Notes: generated by a model not told the origin, from the letters alone. DNA of 26,867 nt from an uncultured Oscillospiraceae bacterium (GCA_934590505.1 CAKTPC010000014.1:1-26867); one strand, 5' to 3'; shown: positions 7,162 through 16,075, counted from the stretch's first letter. Numbers and translations: made by a program.

Positions 7162-8922
7162 ATGAGCAGAAAGAAAAAGCGCAGCAAAGCTGATGAATAT
7201 GAAATGGACGGGGCCGGGTACGACGAGGAGTATAACGATGCTCCACCTGCGGAGGATATGTATGACGATGCCCGCGGTCACGAGCCAGAGCGGCGTGCGC
7301 CCAAGACGAAGAAAAAGAAACGGAAAAAGGGCGGCAGCACTGCACTCTGGCTGATACTCGTCCTGCTGCTGGTTATCATCGGCGGCGGAGTTTTCGCGGG
7401 CTATGAGATCACGCAGAGCAGCACGAACCTGCCGAACCTCTATGTCGGCAGCATCGCCGTTGGAAAGCTCGACGCAGAGCAGACGCGGGCCGCGCTTACC
7501 CAGCAGGGCTGGGAGACGCGTGTGTCCAACCCGCTCAAGGTGACGACGCTCGGCGGACAGAGCTTCGAGGTCGACCCTGTCAAGGCCGGTGCTGTGCTCT
7601 CTGTTGACGACGCCGTCAGCGCCGCGCACGCCTACGGCCACGGCGTGAATATTATCGATAACCTCTTTACCTACATCAAGGCTCTTGTCGGCGCGGTCGA
7701 CATCAACGCCCTCAGCCAGAATATTTCAAATGAGTATATCGATTCCTGCATCAGCGACGGCATTGCCGCGGTCAATGAGTACATGGGCACGGAGGAATAC
7801 ACTGTCGACGCCAAGGCCGCCGAGATGACGATGAAGAAGGGCTGGAACCAGATAGAGCTTGATAAGGACGCCTTCAGAGCCGCCATAGTCGCCGCGCTCG
7901 AAAAGGGCGAAACGGAGCTTATCTATACGACGCTTGCGAAAGAGCTCAGCGCCCCGGACTTTGACGCGATACACAAGGAGCTTGAACATGACCCGGTCAA
8001 CGCTTACTATTCCGATGACGGCAAATTCGAGGTCACCGATGAAATAGTCGGCTGCAAGTTCGATGTCAGTCAGGCAGAGAAGCTCTGGGACGACGCGAAC
8101 CCCGGCGATGAGGTCAAGATCCCACTCGATATCGTCTGGCCGGAGGTCACAGGCGATGAGCTGCGCGGCAGGCTTTACCGTGACCTGCTCGGCACGATGA
8201 CGACCAAGTTCCCCAACTCCGGTGAGAACCGCCGCAGTAATCTTGAGCTTGCGACCTCGAAGATCGACGGTATGATAATGTACCCCGGCGACGAGTTTTC
8301 GTATAATGAGGTTGTCGGCCAGCGCACCGAGGAGGCCGGCTTCCTGCCGGCACCCGCCTATGTCGACGGCGATGTTAAGGACGAGATCGGCGGCGGCGCA
8401 TGTCAGGTGTCAAGCACACTGTATGCCGCGACGCTCTTCTCCTTCCTTGAGACTGTCGAGCGCGAGTGCCACTATTTCCCGGTAAACTACATGCAGATGG
8501 GCACCGATGCGACCGTTACTATCCCCGAGGGCGGCGGACGCTCCATAGACTTCAAGTTCAGGAACAGCCGCAATTACCCCATCAAGCTTGTCGGCATCTT
8601 CAATAACGAGGAGAGCACCCTCACCTTTGAGATATGGGGCACACTCGAGGACGACGACTATATGCCCGTCGAGTTTGACAGCTCATATAGCTGGGTGTAT
8701 GACTTTGACAAGTTCATCGATCCCGCTTATCCCGACCGCGACGGCTACACCATAAAGCTCACGCATGAGACCTATGGCTTTGAGGACGATGTCGGCTCCG
8801 GTTACCGGACTCTGACGCACCGGCAGGTCATTGACGCGGACGGCAACATCGTCGTCGATGAGATAACAAACGCCAAGCTCAATAACGGCAATTACGCCAT
8901 GGACACCTATTATCAGCACTGA
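7162..8922 (+). CDS. VanW family membrane protein with peptidoglycan-binding-like region
   Basis: Protein of 586 residues. Residues 1-58 are a charged cytoplasmic tail, very rich in Asp/Glu then in Lys (KTKKKKRKKGG). A transmembrane helix at about 60-82 (ALWLILVLLLVIIGGGVFAG) follows. Residues about 85-340 match the layout of PG_binding_4 repeats found before VanW in YoaR-like proteins. The VanW domain is about 345-475, with VVGQRTEEAGF and the conserved GGGACQVSSTLY near 408-420. VanW lies in some vancomycin resistance clusters, but no vanHAX genes are here. A general wall-associated role is more likely than drug resistance. Confidence 0.88.
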   Translation: MSRKKKRSKADEYEMDGAGYDEEYNDAPPAEDMYDDARGHEPERRAPKTKKKKRKKGGSTALWLILVLLLVIIGGGVFAGYEITQSSTNLPNLYVGSIAVGKLDAEQTRAALTQQGWETRVSNPLKVTTLGGQSFEVDPVKAGAVLSVDDAVSAAHAYGHGVNIIDNLFTYIKALVGAVDINALSQNISNEYIDSCISDGIAAVNEYMGTEEYTVDAKAAEMTMKKGWNQIELDKDAFRAAIVAALEKGETELIYTTLAKELSAPDFDAIHKELEHDPVNAYYSDDGKFEVTDEIVGCKFDVSQAEKLWDDANPGDEVKIPLDIVWPEVTGDELRGRLYRDLLGTMTTKFPNSGENRRSNLELATSKIDGMIMYPGDEFSYNEVVGQRTEEAGFLPAPAYVDGDVKDEIGGGACQVSSTLYAATLFSFLETVERECHYFPVNYMQMGTDATVTIPEGGGRSIDFKFRNSRNYPIKLVGIFNNEESTLTFEIWGTLEDDDYMPVEFDSSYSWVYDFDKFIDPAYPDRDGYTIKLTHETYGFEDDVGSGYRTLTHRQVIDADGNIVVDEITNAKLNNGNYAMDTYYQH

Positions 8923-8927
8923 TGAAA

Positions 8928-8975
8928 AAGCTTCAGCCTCACCGCAATGTTTTTGCGGTGAGGCTGAAGCTTTGC
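8928..8975. terminator. strong bidirectional terminator hairpin
   Basis: A perfect 19-bp stem (8928-8946 with 8954-8972) around a 7-base loop. Read on the plus strand it ends the VanW gene. Read on the minus strand it is followed by TTTTTC and ends the tetR region. Convergent transcription units meet here. Confidence 0.93.
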
Positions 8976-8983
8976 TGCTGTGA

Positions 8984-9100
8984 TCAAGCCTGTTCCTTGT
9001 TCCCGGTTATGTAGTAATCGCAGTATTCTCCGCCGTCTGCGAGGGTGTGCTCACGGTGCAGCACGCCGTTTGAACATCCAGAAATAGAAGCCGTTATATT
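8984..9100 (-). pseudogene. C-terminal remnant of an amino-thiazoline carboxylic acid hydrolase-like protein
   Basis: Just after the tetR stop, one minus-strand frame reads about 38 residues to a TGA at 8984 and contains HREHTLADGGEYCDYYI. This resembles the C-terminal signature of the L-2-amino-thiazoline-4-carboxylic acid hydrolase family (a Thr-Leu-Ala-x-Gly-Gly-x-x-Cys-Asp pattern), whose normal length is near 200 residues. The rest of the gene is absent: upstream the frame meets a stop at the tetR end. A short ORF in another frame (ATG at 9104, 17 codons) is probably meaningless. I read this as a deleted partner gene of the TetR regulator; similarity was judged by eye. Confidence 0.45.
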
Positions 9101-9732
9101 TCATCGCTTGTGTCCTCCAATAATATTTTTGCTGAATCAAACAGTGCCGTCCAGCCGCCGAAATGATACGTCATCAGCGCGCTCATATATTTTTCGGCGC
9201 TCTCCCGGTCGGGGCAGTCAATGACGATGCGTTGGTAGGAATCGAACTGCGCGGAGATAAGAAGCCCCAGCAGTCTTTCATCCACGCTTGCATAGCCAGC
9301 ACTGTGAAAGAAGGCTATGCTCTCGTCGATCTTGCTCTTCACGACCGCGTCAAAATAATGCTCCATGCTGCTGCCCGCGCTGCGGCAGAAGAGCAGCAGC
9401 GCCTCGTCATAATGCGCGAAGATCAGATGCAGTATCGCCTTAGACTCGTGCTGCATCGAGGCCTCGAGCTGTGCTGCCAGATCTCCGTCAACACCGGAAT
9501 AGTAGTCGGCCTTGACGCTTTGAAACGTCGCGGTTATATCATCCAGAAGCGGCTTCAGTAAGCTTGCAAACAACTCGTCCTTCGACCTATAGCGCGTCTG
9601 TATCGCGCCGACAGTGACGCCCGCGCCCTCCGCTATCTTCCGCAGCGACGCGCCGTTGTAGCCCTTGGCGGAAAACTCTTTCATTGCGGCGGCAATGATC
9701 TTGTCGTCGAGAGAATGATCCTTAAGCGCCAT
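9094..9732 (-). CDS. TetR/AcrR family transcriptional regulator
   Basis: Protein of 212 residues, standard for TetR. The N-terminal DNA-binding domain (about 8-55) contains the signature IIAAAMKEFSAKGYNGASLRKIAEGAGVTV broken across helices 1-3, followed by GAIQTRYRSKDELF; the helix-turn-helix is about 27-46. The C-terminal part, the ligand and dimer domain, is not assignable to an effector. Ribosome site GAGGTG precedes the ATG. Two tandem palindromes (9751-9778) lie directly upstream and indicate autoregulation. The next gene downstream is only a hydrolase remnant, so its former target may be lost and its present regulon may be only itself. Confidence 0.9.
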   Translation of the reverse strand: MALKDHSLDDKIIAAAMKEFSAKGYNGASLRKIAEGAGVTVGAIQTRYRSKDELFASLLKPLLDDITATFQSVKADYYSGVDGDLAAQLEASMQHESKAILHLIFAHYDEALLLFCRSAGSSMEHYFDAVVKSKIDESIAFFHSAGYASVDERLLGLLISAQFDSYQRIVIDCPDRESAEKYMSALMTYHFGGWTALFDSAKILLEDTSDEI

Positions 9733-9750
9733 CAGTTCACCTCACTTACA

Positions 9751-9778
9751 ATTACGCCGTAATCAATTACACTGTAAT
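9751..9778 (-). promoter_or_regulatory. two tandem ATTAC-N3-GTAAT operators upstream of tetR
   Basis: Palindromes ATTACGCCGTAAT (9751-9763) and ATTACACTGTAAT (9766-9778) lie 18 and 33 bases upstream of the tetR ATG, with centres 15 bp apart. Two identical half-site pairs at this place are the expected autoregulatory operator of a TetR protein, probably overlapping its promoter. No other copy was noticed in the window. Confidence 0.75.
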
Positions 9779-9823
9779 TATAAACGCATGGACCACCCGT
9801 GTCAATATCTATCCGAAAATTAT

Positions 9824-9865
9824 CAAAGCGTCTGCATTGCCAAAATCGGCAGCGCAGACGCTTTG
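9824..9865 (-). terminator. hairpin downstream of the P-type ATPase gene
   Basis: Outer 12-bp stem CAAAGCGTCTGC (9824-9835) and GCAGACGCTTTG (9854-9865) with a smaller inner pairing TGCC/GGCA. On the minus strand it is followed by a weak T-containing stretch. It separates the ATPase unit from tetR. Confidence 0.65.
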
Positions 9866-9871
9866 CCTATA

Positions 9872-12508
9872 TTATTGTGCGGCGTGCCTACCGGCATGGC
9901 GCTGGAAGTGCTTTACAAGCTCGACTATCGGTATCACGAGAATGGCAAGGCCGAGCGCGACGGCGTACTCGTTCCAATCGACGGGAGTGAAGCCGAAGGC
10001 CGCGGCGATCGCCGGGACTTCAAGGACAATTGTCGTCAGCGTGAGCGCCGCAAGCATCGCGCCCCAGAGAAGCTTATTGTGCCCCGGGAGCATAAATATG
10101 CTTCTGCGCTGGGAGCGCATGTTGAAGCTGTGTAATATCTCGCACATGTTCATCGTGAGAAAGGCCATTGTCATGCCAGCGTCGGAGACGCCGTGCGGCC
10201 ACGCAAAATGGCCGGCCTCCATGCAGTGGCCTATAATATATGATGTGAGCGTGATCACTGCGATAAGGACGCCTTGATACGCAATATCGACACCGAGACC
10301 GCCGGCAAAAATACCGTCGGAGGCCTTGCGCGGCGGGCGGTCCATGATGTCAGGCTCGCCGCGCTCAAGACCGAGGGCGAGCGCCGGGAAGCAGTCGGTT
10401 ATCAGGTTTATGAACAGCAGGTGCACTGGGTTCAAGAGCGTGAAGCCCATGAGCGTTGCCGCGAAAACACCGACGACCTCGCTCATGTTGGAGGCCAGCA
10501 GGAACTGGATAGTCTTGCGGATGTTGTCGTATATGCGCCGCCCTTCGCCGACCGCATCAACGATGGTGGCAAAGTTATCGTCGGAGAGCACCATGTCCGC
10601 GACGTTCTTTGTCACGTCAGTACCGGTGATGCCCATGCCGACGCCGATGTCCGCGGACTTTATTGACGGCGCATCGTTCACCCCGTCGCCGGTCATGGCG
10701 GTTATCGCGCCGCGTCGCCGCCATGAGGAGACAATGCGCACCTTGTGCTCGGGCTGGACGCGGGCGTAAACGCTGTATTTGTCAATGACCTTATCAAGCT
10801 CATCGTCGCTGAGTTTGTTGAGCTCGCGCCCTTCTATGGCCTGTGAAGCATCGTCAATAATGCCGAGCTCGCGCGCGATGGCGACGGCGGTGTCCTTGTG
10901 GTCGCCGGTTATCATGATAGGACGGATACCGGCGCGGCGGCACTCGTCGATCGCGGCCTTGACCTCCGGGCGGACGGGGTCGATCATGCCGGTAAGGCCG
11001 ATGAAGCACAGCTCTTGCTCTAAGCTAGCAGGGGAGCAGTCCTCGGGCAGAGCACCCCAGCGGCGCTCCGCCGCGGCAAGAACGCGCAGCGCGCGGTCCG
11101 CCATGGCATGGTTCACGGCGAGGATCTCCTCGCGCTTCTCGTCGGTGAGCGGGAGGACTTCGCCGTTATTGAGATAGCTCGTGCAGCACTTGAGCACTTC
11201 ATCGGGCGCGCCCTTAGTGTACTGGATGTAAGAATCGCCGCATTTATGGACGGTCGACATCATCTTGCGCATGGAGTCAAACGGAGCCTCGGCGGCGCGG
11301 GGCTGCTCCTTCTCAAGCTCCGGTTTTATCTGTCCATTTGCCGCGCCAAAGTTCACGAGCGCGGCCTCGGTCGGCTCGCCCTGTGCGCCATCGGGGGAGT
11401 AGACCGCGTCGCAGCAAAGCACCATTGCGGCGGCAAGCTTATCGGCCGGCCCGTAATGCTCGACGACGGTCATTTTGTTTTGCGTCAGTGTGCCGGTTTT
11501 GTCTGAGCATATCACCTGAGTGCAGCCAAGGGTCTCGACGGCGGTCAGGCGGCGGATAACGGCGTTGCGCTTACTCATGTTAGTGACGCCAATCGACAGC
11601 ACGACCGTAACGACCGTAGCAAGCCCCTCAGGTATCGCGGCGACAGCAAGGGATACGGCGACCATGAAGGTACGCAGAACGCTGTCAAGCGAGAAGTCGC
11701 CCGCGACAATAAGATCGAACACAAAGATGAAAACGCATATACCGAGGACAAGCTTTGAGAGCACGCTGCCGAGCTGGCTCAGCTTGCGCTGGAGCGGCGT
11801 CTGCTCCTGCTCGGTCTGCGCGAGGACGCCGGCGATCCTGCCCATTTCGGTCTCCATGCCTGTGGCGGTGACGACAGCGCGGCCGCGCCCGTAGACGACG
11901 GTCGAGCCCATGTAGCACATGTTCCTGCGGTCGCCGAGGGGAACGTCGCCATCAAAGATGACCTCGACCGCTTTATTGACGGGGATGCTCTCTCCGGTCA
12001 GCGCGGCTTCCTCGATTTTGAGTGAAGCGCTTTCCAGCAGACGGCCGTCAGCAGGGACTGCGTCCCCGGCTTCAAGGATGACAATATCACCCGGGACAAG
12101 GCGGCTGCTCTCGATGACCTTGAGCTCCCCGTTGCGCATGACCTTGCACTTGGCGGCGGTCATGCTCTGCAGCGCTTCTATCGCGGCTTCTGCCTTGCTC
12201 TCCTGGATGACGCCGAGCACGGCATTGAGCAGGACGACGACAAGGATGATGAACACCTCGGTGAAGCTCTCGCCGGACAGGGCGTTCGTGACCGCGGAGA
12301 CTGCGGCTGCCGCCAGTAGGATCAGCAGCATCGGATCCTTGAGCTGCTGGAAAAAGCGCTGGAGGACGGTCATTTTCTTTGCCTCGGCAAGCTTGTTTTC
12401 ACCGTATTTTTCAAGGCGCTCTTTGACCTGCTTATCGCTCAGCCCGGAAGCGGAGCTTTCAAGCTCGGTGAGTATATCATCCTGTGTGCGCTGGTATAAC
12501 TCGGACAT
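9872..12508 (-). CDS. P2A-type (SERCA-like) Ca2+/Mn2+ transporting ATPase
   Basis: Protein of 878 residues that pumps divalent metal out of the cytoplasm using ATP. Visible in order: N-terminal cation ATPase domain; actuator TGES (171-174); M4 metal-site IPEGL (about 292-296); phosphorylation motif DKTGT with Asp336; nucleotide site KGAPD (432-436); TGD (534-536); hinge TGDGVNDAP (606-614); M6 NLITD (701-705). The PEGL and NLITD residues place it in the Ca2+/Mn2+ group. The leader carries a yybP-ykoY riboswitch, which senses Mn2+ and controls the related pumps YoaB (Lactococcus) and MgtA (pneumococcus); Mn2+ export is therefore the favoured role. ATG 12508 is preferred to GTG 12514, because GGAAG lies 8 bases before the ATG. 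Confidence 0.93.
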   Translation of the reverse strand: MSELYQRTQDDILTELESSASGLSDKQVKERLEKYGENKLAEAKKMTVLQRFFQQLKDPMLLILLAAAAVSAVTNALSGESFTEVFIILVVVLLNAVLGVIQESKAEAAIEALQSMTAAKCKVMRNGELKVIESSRLVPGDIVILEAGDAVPADGRLLESASLKIEEAALTGESIPVNKAVEVIFDGDVPLGDRRNMCYMGSTVVYGRGRAVVTATGMETEMGRIAGVLAQTEQEQTPLQRKLSQLGSVLSKLVLGICVFIFVFDLIVAGDFSLDSVLRTFMVAVSLAVAAIPEGLATVVTVVLSIGVTNMSKRNAVIRRLTAVETLGCTQVICSDKTGTLTQNKMTVVEHYGPADKLAAAMVLCCDAVYSPDGAQGEPTEAALVNFGAANGQIKPELEKEQPRAAEAPFDSMRKMMSTVHKCGDSYIQYTKGAPDEVLKCCTSYLNNGEVLPLTDEKREEILAVNHAMADRALRVLAAAERRWGALPEDCSPASLEQELCFIGLTGMIDPVRPEVKAAIDECRRAGIRPIMITGDHKDTAVAIARELGIIDDASQAIEGRELNKLSDDELDKVIDKYSVYARVQPEHKVRIVSSWRRRGAITAMTGDGVNDAPSIKSADIGVGMGITGTDVTKNVADMVLSDDNFATIVDAVGEGRRIYDNIRKTIQFLLASNMSEVVGVFAATLMGFTLLNPVHLLFINLITDCFPALALGLERGEPDIMDRPPRKASDGIFAGGLGVDIAYQGVLIAVITLTSYIIGHCMEAGHFAWPHGVSDAGMTMAFLTMNMCEILHSFNMRSQRRSIFMLPGHNKLLWGAMLAALTLTTIVLEVPAIAAAFGFTPVDWNEYAVALGLAILVIPIVELVKHFQRHAGRHAAQ

Positions 12509-12526
12509 GGGCACATCTTCCTTTCA

Positions 12527-12572
12527 TAAAAACAAAAAACTCATGCGCAAGCTGTACAGCTTACGCATGAGT
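12527..12572 (-). terminator. riboswitch expression-platform terminator
   Basis: On the minus strand a 15-bp stem (12558-12572 with 12539-12553, one G-U pair, loop UGUACA or shorter) is followed by TTTTTTGTTTTT (12538 down to 12527). It lies 19 bases before the ATPase start codon. Its upstream arm contains CTCATGCG, the same bases that form the 3' strand of aptamer stem P1, so the two structures exclude each other. Confidence 0.92.
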
Positions 12573-12665
12573 CTCATTCTTTACAGAGCAGCCCGGATGC
12601 CGAAGCATCGTTCTGACGGGTCTGCCTCGCCCCGCGGATGCGGTGCGGAATTACTCCCTCAGGCG
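12564..12665 (-). promoter_or_regulatory. yybP-ykoY (Mn2+-sensing) riboswitch aptamer
   Basis: In the 5' leader of the ATPase gene. P1 pairs CGCCUGAG (12665-12658) with CUCAUGCG (12571-12564), one mismatch. Inside lie conserved family elements in the right order: GGGAGUA (12659-12653), CGUCAGAACG (12618-12609) and UGAGAC (12576-12571). The terminator needs the 3' P1 strand, so aptamer folding with Mn2+ should block termination and turn the pump on. Assignment is by eye to RF00080; mutually exclusive pairing is directly visible. Confidence 0.8.
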
Positions 12666-12681
12666 AAATTCAGTGTAGCAC

Positions 12682-12710
12682 ATTATATTCTGTGACGATC
12701 GAAAAGTCAA
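12682..12710 (-). promoter_or_regulatory. consensus promoter of the riboswitch-ATPase unit
   Basis: Minus-strand TTGACT (12710-12705), 17-base spacer, TATAAT (12687-12682). Transcription should start near 12675, a few bases before the riboswitch P1 stem. Confidence 0.88.
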
Positions 12711-12730
12711 TATGCGGGCAAGCTAAGGAA

Positions 12731-14188
12731 TTATAAAGATTTTGTGACCTCAGTGCCATTCTTCTTCACAGGGAAAGCGTCATAATAGAAGCCGAGAAAC
12801 ACACCGGCAATGAGGAAAAAGGCGAGCTCGCGAAAGTCAGTGGGTACACGGTCGTCGGCACAGTTTGTGAAGATCACGGTTTCCATCATGCCGTAAATGA
12901 ATATGCCGGCAAGGGGGAGCGTAAGGGTCTTGACTGCCGTCGTCAGCTCAGGCAGCTTTGCGAAAAACAGCTTTATCATCTTCACGGCCAGCATGACCGA
13001 GAACGCCAGGACGAGCAGCAGACCGAGCACCCCCGCAAGCATGAGCGTCTGCACAAGGTAATTGTGCATGTGGAAGTAAGGATAATTCTGGTACTTGTGC
13101 GGGATGTTCATTATCTGGTGGCTGTATTTGCCTATAAGCAGGAGAGTGGGGTCATCCTTGATCGTGGGTATGATGCTGGCATAAATGTTGCCGCGGTTAG
13201 ACATGGTGGAGACGCTTTCTTTAAGATCGCGCGTGTCGCCGAATACTGGGGCGTCCTCCGCGCTGTCGAGCGTGAGTCCGACATATACGTCGGATATACG
13301 CTCTATGTCCGGGTCAAGCCAGTCATAGGCTGCCTGAGTGCCGGAGACGATGAGGTCAAAGCTCTTGTAGACGAGGGGCATGGAGACGATCGCCAGAGCG
13401 GCAATGATGAGAGCCTTAAGAGAATTGCTCTTCAGCTTTATAAGCTTTATTCCGCCGAGGATCACGAGCATAGCGGCGTTGACGCATATTGCGAGCTTTA
13501 TGCTGCGGCAGAAGGAGAGCGCGACCGCGGTATAGAAAACCACCCACGCCAAAACAATCGGGATGCGCCAAAGCTTTCTGCGGCAGTTGAGAAATTCATA
13601 TACCATGAGGCAGCCCGCGATATAGAACCAAACGGCGGAGATCGTGCGGTTGGTCCCGAACGGGGCGATGAAGTAAAATGAGGCGTACATATTATATGAA
13701 TCGATGCCGAAAACGATGTTCTCAGGCGGGATATAAAAGTAAATGCCAAGGAAGCAGGCGATTATTGCGAGGATCGCGGTGATAAAATAGAAACCGCAGA
13801 CGATGGCAATAACGATGTCGAAAAATCGCCTGCGCTGTGTGGAGTCAAGCACAAGGCCGGTCGAGAGGACCACGGCGCACAGCAGGGTCTTGAGGATAAG
13901 GTCAAACTCGTTTTCAAGATAATAGTCGGTATTGAGCAGGCGGGTGACAAACAGCCACAGTGCGTACCAGATGACGAACTTTACCTCAATCACGCCGCGA
14001 AGGCCGCATTGCCAGAAATAGAGCGCAAGCATCACGATAATGGCGCACCTGCCATAGACGGAATAGAGCGAACTCCAGTGCTCCGGTGCGGCGGAACTCA
14101 CCATGAAAAACACGATCATGACGGTGGTCATGACTGCGTGGAACTGTGGCCAGCTTTTTTCCCTGCTTTCGATTTTTATATGCTCCAT
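12731..14188 (-). CDS. O-antigen ligase-like polytopic membrane protein
   Basis: Protein of 485 residues with about ten or more transmembrane segments and one larger extracytoplasmic loop near residues 285-370. The segment after that loop, HMHNYLVQTLMLAGVLGLLL, is like the conserved loop-helix of the Wzy_C/O-antigen ligase superfamily (PF04932), whose members join or polymerise lipid-linked sugars at the outer face of the membrane. The ATG at 14188 is chosen, with GTGGGG upstream; extending to 14290 adds a non-hydrophobic stretch without a ribosome site. No glycan gene cluster surrounds it, so the substrate is open. It stands alone between two terminators. Confidence 0.6.
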   Translation of the reverse strand: MEHIKIESREKSWPQFHAVMTTVMIVFFMVSSAAPEHWSSLYSVYGRCAIIVMLALYFWQCGLRGVIEVKFVIWYALWLFVTRLLNTDYYLENEFDLILKTLLCAVVLSTGLVLDSTQRRRFFDIVIAIVCGFYFITAILAIIACFLGIYFYIPPENIVFGIDSYNMYASFYFIAPFGTNRTISAVWFYIAGCLMVYEFLNCRRKLWRIPIVLAWVVFYTAVALSFCRSIKLAICVNAAMLVILGGIKLIKLKSNSLKALIIAALAIVSMPLVYKSFDLIVSGTQAAYDWLDPDIERISDVYVGLTLDSAEDAPVFGDTRDLKESVSTMSNRGNIYASIIPTIKDDPTLLLIGKYSHQIMNIPHKYQNYPYFHMHNYLVQTLMLAGVLGLLLVLAFSVMLAVKMIKLFFAKLPELTTAVKTLTLPLAGIFIYGMMETVIFTNCADDRVPTDFRELAFFLIAGVFLGFYYDAFPVKKNGTEVTKSL

Positions 14189-14262
14189 TTTTTTACCCCA
14201 CAAAATTCGTACTGCATATTTTATCATATGGGCAGGAATATTGCAAGATAAGTAAGCTCGAT

Positions 14263-14298
14263 GAAAAACGCGGCCGCGTGCTTTACGCACACGGCCGC
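14263..14298 (-). terminator. terminator of the 5'-nucleotidase gene
   Basis: On the minus strand GCGGCCGTGTGC pairs with GCACGCGGCCGC around a GTAAA-type loop (one G-U pair), followed by GTTTTTC. It separates the nucleotidase from the membrane protein gene downstream. Confidence 0.88.
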
Positions 14299-14306
14299 AG
14301 ACATAT

Positions 14307-15929
14307 TTACTTTGCTTCGATTATTGTGATACGCCCAGCACCGTAGGGCTCGGAATAATCCTTGCTGACAGTGCCGCCCAGCTTATCGACGATGTAGTTT
14401 ATCAGCACCTGATTGTCGAGCATCACGCAGTCCTGCGTAAGCTTGCAGTCCTTGAACATCGTGTAGCCGTCGCCGCAGTTTTTCAGCAGATAGTCGTGAC
14501 AGGCGAGGGTGTAGGTCTGCTCCGGATCGAGCGCCTTGTCACCGATCTTGACGTCCTTGACGCGGCGGTCGCCGTCGACGCTGAGGAACAGGCCGTCCTT
14601 GTCGCGCTTGACCGTAGACTCGACGTTCAGATCGATCGTGAAGCTCATTCCGGATACCTGCAGAAATCCGCCGCTCTCGCCGGGGAGCGCGGACGCGCCC
14701 AGCTCAAGCGCGTCGAGTATCTGCTGCCCCGTGCACTCGACCACGCACATGGAATTGCCGAATGGGTGCACCGCTATGATATTGCCGTAGGTGATGTCCC
14801 CGGCCTTGATATCACTGCGTATGCCGCCGCCGTTGACGATGGCGACGTCAGCACCGGACATGGTTCTGTACGCATCGGCACATAGGTCGCCGAGGTTCGT
14901 CTCGGTCACGCGGATAAGGCGTTCCTCGGGGTCCTTCGGGTCGTATACGGAAAGGTCAACATCGGTGTGTGCGACGACCTCGTTCACAAGCTCGTCAAAC
15001 TCTTCCTGAATGTCCGCGATGTATTCACCGATACCGTCGTCATTGAGAAGCGTGACGTCGAGCCTGCCATCGGCGGAGATCGTCAGGCAGCCGATGTTCT
15101 CAAGCTTTGTGCCGGTGGAGGAGAGGATGACTTCTTTGCCATCCTTGTTCTTCACAAGCTCCTTTTCAATGACGGAGTGTGAGTGTCCGTCGAGCATGGC
15201 GTCAATGCCGGTGGTGTTGTTGATGACGTCAGAAGAAGTCCAGGGCTCGCAGTCCTTCTCTATCCCGAGGTGCGCCAGCGCTATAACGTAGTCCGCGCCG
15301 TCCTTGCGCGCGGCGTCGACTGCCGATTGGACAGCCGTGTACACAAGCTCGCCCGTCTCATCCTGACAGAAGGAGAATATCCATTCGCCCTTCTCGTTCT
15401 GGAAGTACGCGGGTGTGGATGAAGTGATGGCCTTAGGCGTTGTGACGCCGACGAAGGCGATCTTCACGCCGTGGATGTTCTGCATCGAGTAAGCGTCGAG
15501 TACGGTCTCACCGTTTTTATCCATAAAATTTGCGCTGACGTATGGGAAGTCAGCAAGGCGGGTGAGCTTCTTGAACTGATCCATGCCGTAGTCAAACTCA
15601 TGGTTGCCGATCGTGGCCACGTCGTAGCCCAGCTCGTTCATTATCTTGATGATGTATTCGCCCTTGGAGAGCGTGCCTATCGCGTCGCCCTGAACGGCAT
15701 CACCAACATCGACAAGCAGTACCTCCTTGCCCATTTCCTCCAGTGTCTCCTTCGCGAGTGCGACGGACTGGTAGCCAAGGTTCTTATCAACGGCGCAGTG
15801 GACGTCGTTGGTGAAGAGTACCGCAATTTCAGTGCCGCTGTTTTTCCCGGTGTCCGCGTAGGCCGAGGCCGGCACGAGCGCGAGGACTATAAGCAGCGTG
15901 AGCAGCAGCGCAAAAAATTTTCTGTTCAT
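14307..15929 (-). CDS. secreted bifunctional metallophosphatase/5'-nucleotidase
   Basis: Protein of 540 residues that removes phosphate from extracellular nucleotides. Residues 1-25 are a signal peptide ending ASAYA. The metallophosphatase domain has its metal ligands in NDVH (41-44), DVGDAVQGD (74-82), GNHEFDYG (108-115), AHLG (218-221) and GHSH (247-250). The C-terminal 5'-nucleotidase domain has TETNLGDLCADAYR (341-354) and NGGGIRSDI (365-373) plus the GGFLQVSGM region for base binding. All expected motifs are present, so the enzyme looks active. No LPXTG anchor is seen, so it is probably released or loosely wall-bound. AGGAGG precedes the ATG. It probably helps purine and phosphate scavenging. 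Confidence 0.93.
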   Translation of the reverse strand: MNRKFFALLLTLLIVLALVPASAYADTGKNSGTEIAVLFTNDVHCAVDKNLGYQSVALAKETLEEMGKEVLLVDVGDAVQGDAIGTLSKGEYIIKIMNELGYDVATIGNHEFDYGMDQFKKLTRLADFPYVSANFMDKNGETVLDAYSMQNIHGVKIAFVGVTTPKAITSSTPAYFQNEKGEWIFSFCQDETGELVYTAVQSAVDAARKDGADYVIALAHLGIEKDCEPWTSSDVINNTTGIDAMLDGHSHSVIEKELVKNKDGKEVILSSTGTKLENIGCLTISADGRLDVTLLNDDGIGEYIADIQEEFDELVNEVVAHTDVDLSVYDPKDPEERLIRVTETNLGDLCADAYRTMSGADVAIVNGGGIRSDIKAGDITYGNIIAVHPFGNSMCVVECTGQQILDALELGASALPGESGGFLQVSGMSFTIDLNVESTVKRDKDGLFLSVDGDRRVKDVKIGDKALDPEQTYTLACHDYLLKNCGDGYTMFKDCKLTQDCVMLDNQVLINYIVDKLGGTVSKDYSEPYGAGRITIIEAK

Positions 15930-16075
15930 CTTTTTGCCTCCTTAATCATTTATCAGCCGGATCGCTGAAGCTGCTTACACTCTACCATAGCGCTGCGGAA
16001 ATTTCAATGACATAGAAGAGTGCCTGCTGTCGGGAAATATTAAAGAGTATTCGTTTCAAAAAAAGCCGATTAAAC

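Noticed and set aside
7162..8922. Vancomycin resistance locus because of VanW
   Set aside because: No vanH, vanA/B ligase, vanX or VanRS pair is in view; VanW-domain proteins of this layout are common in Clostridia without resistance.
9872..12514. Several plus-strand frames of 120-150 codons opposite the ATPase
   Set aside because: They lie wholly inside a conserved P-type ATPase and have shadow-like composition (Ser/Arg/Pro-rich).
12564..12700. Continuation of a plus-strand frame through the riboswitch leader
   Set aside because: The segment is explained by promoter, aptamer and terminator on the minus strand.
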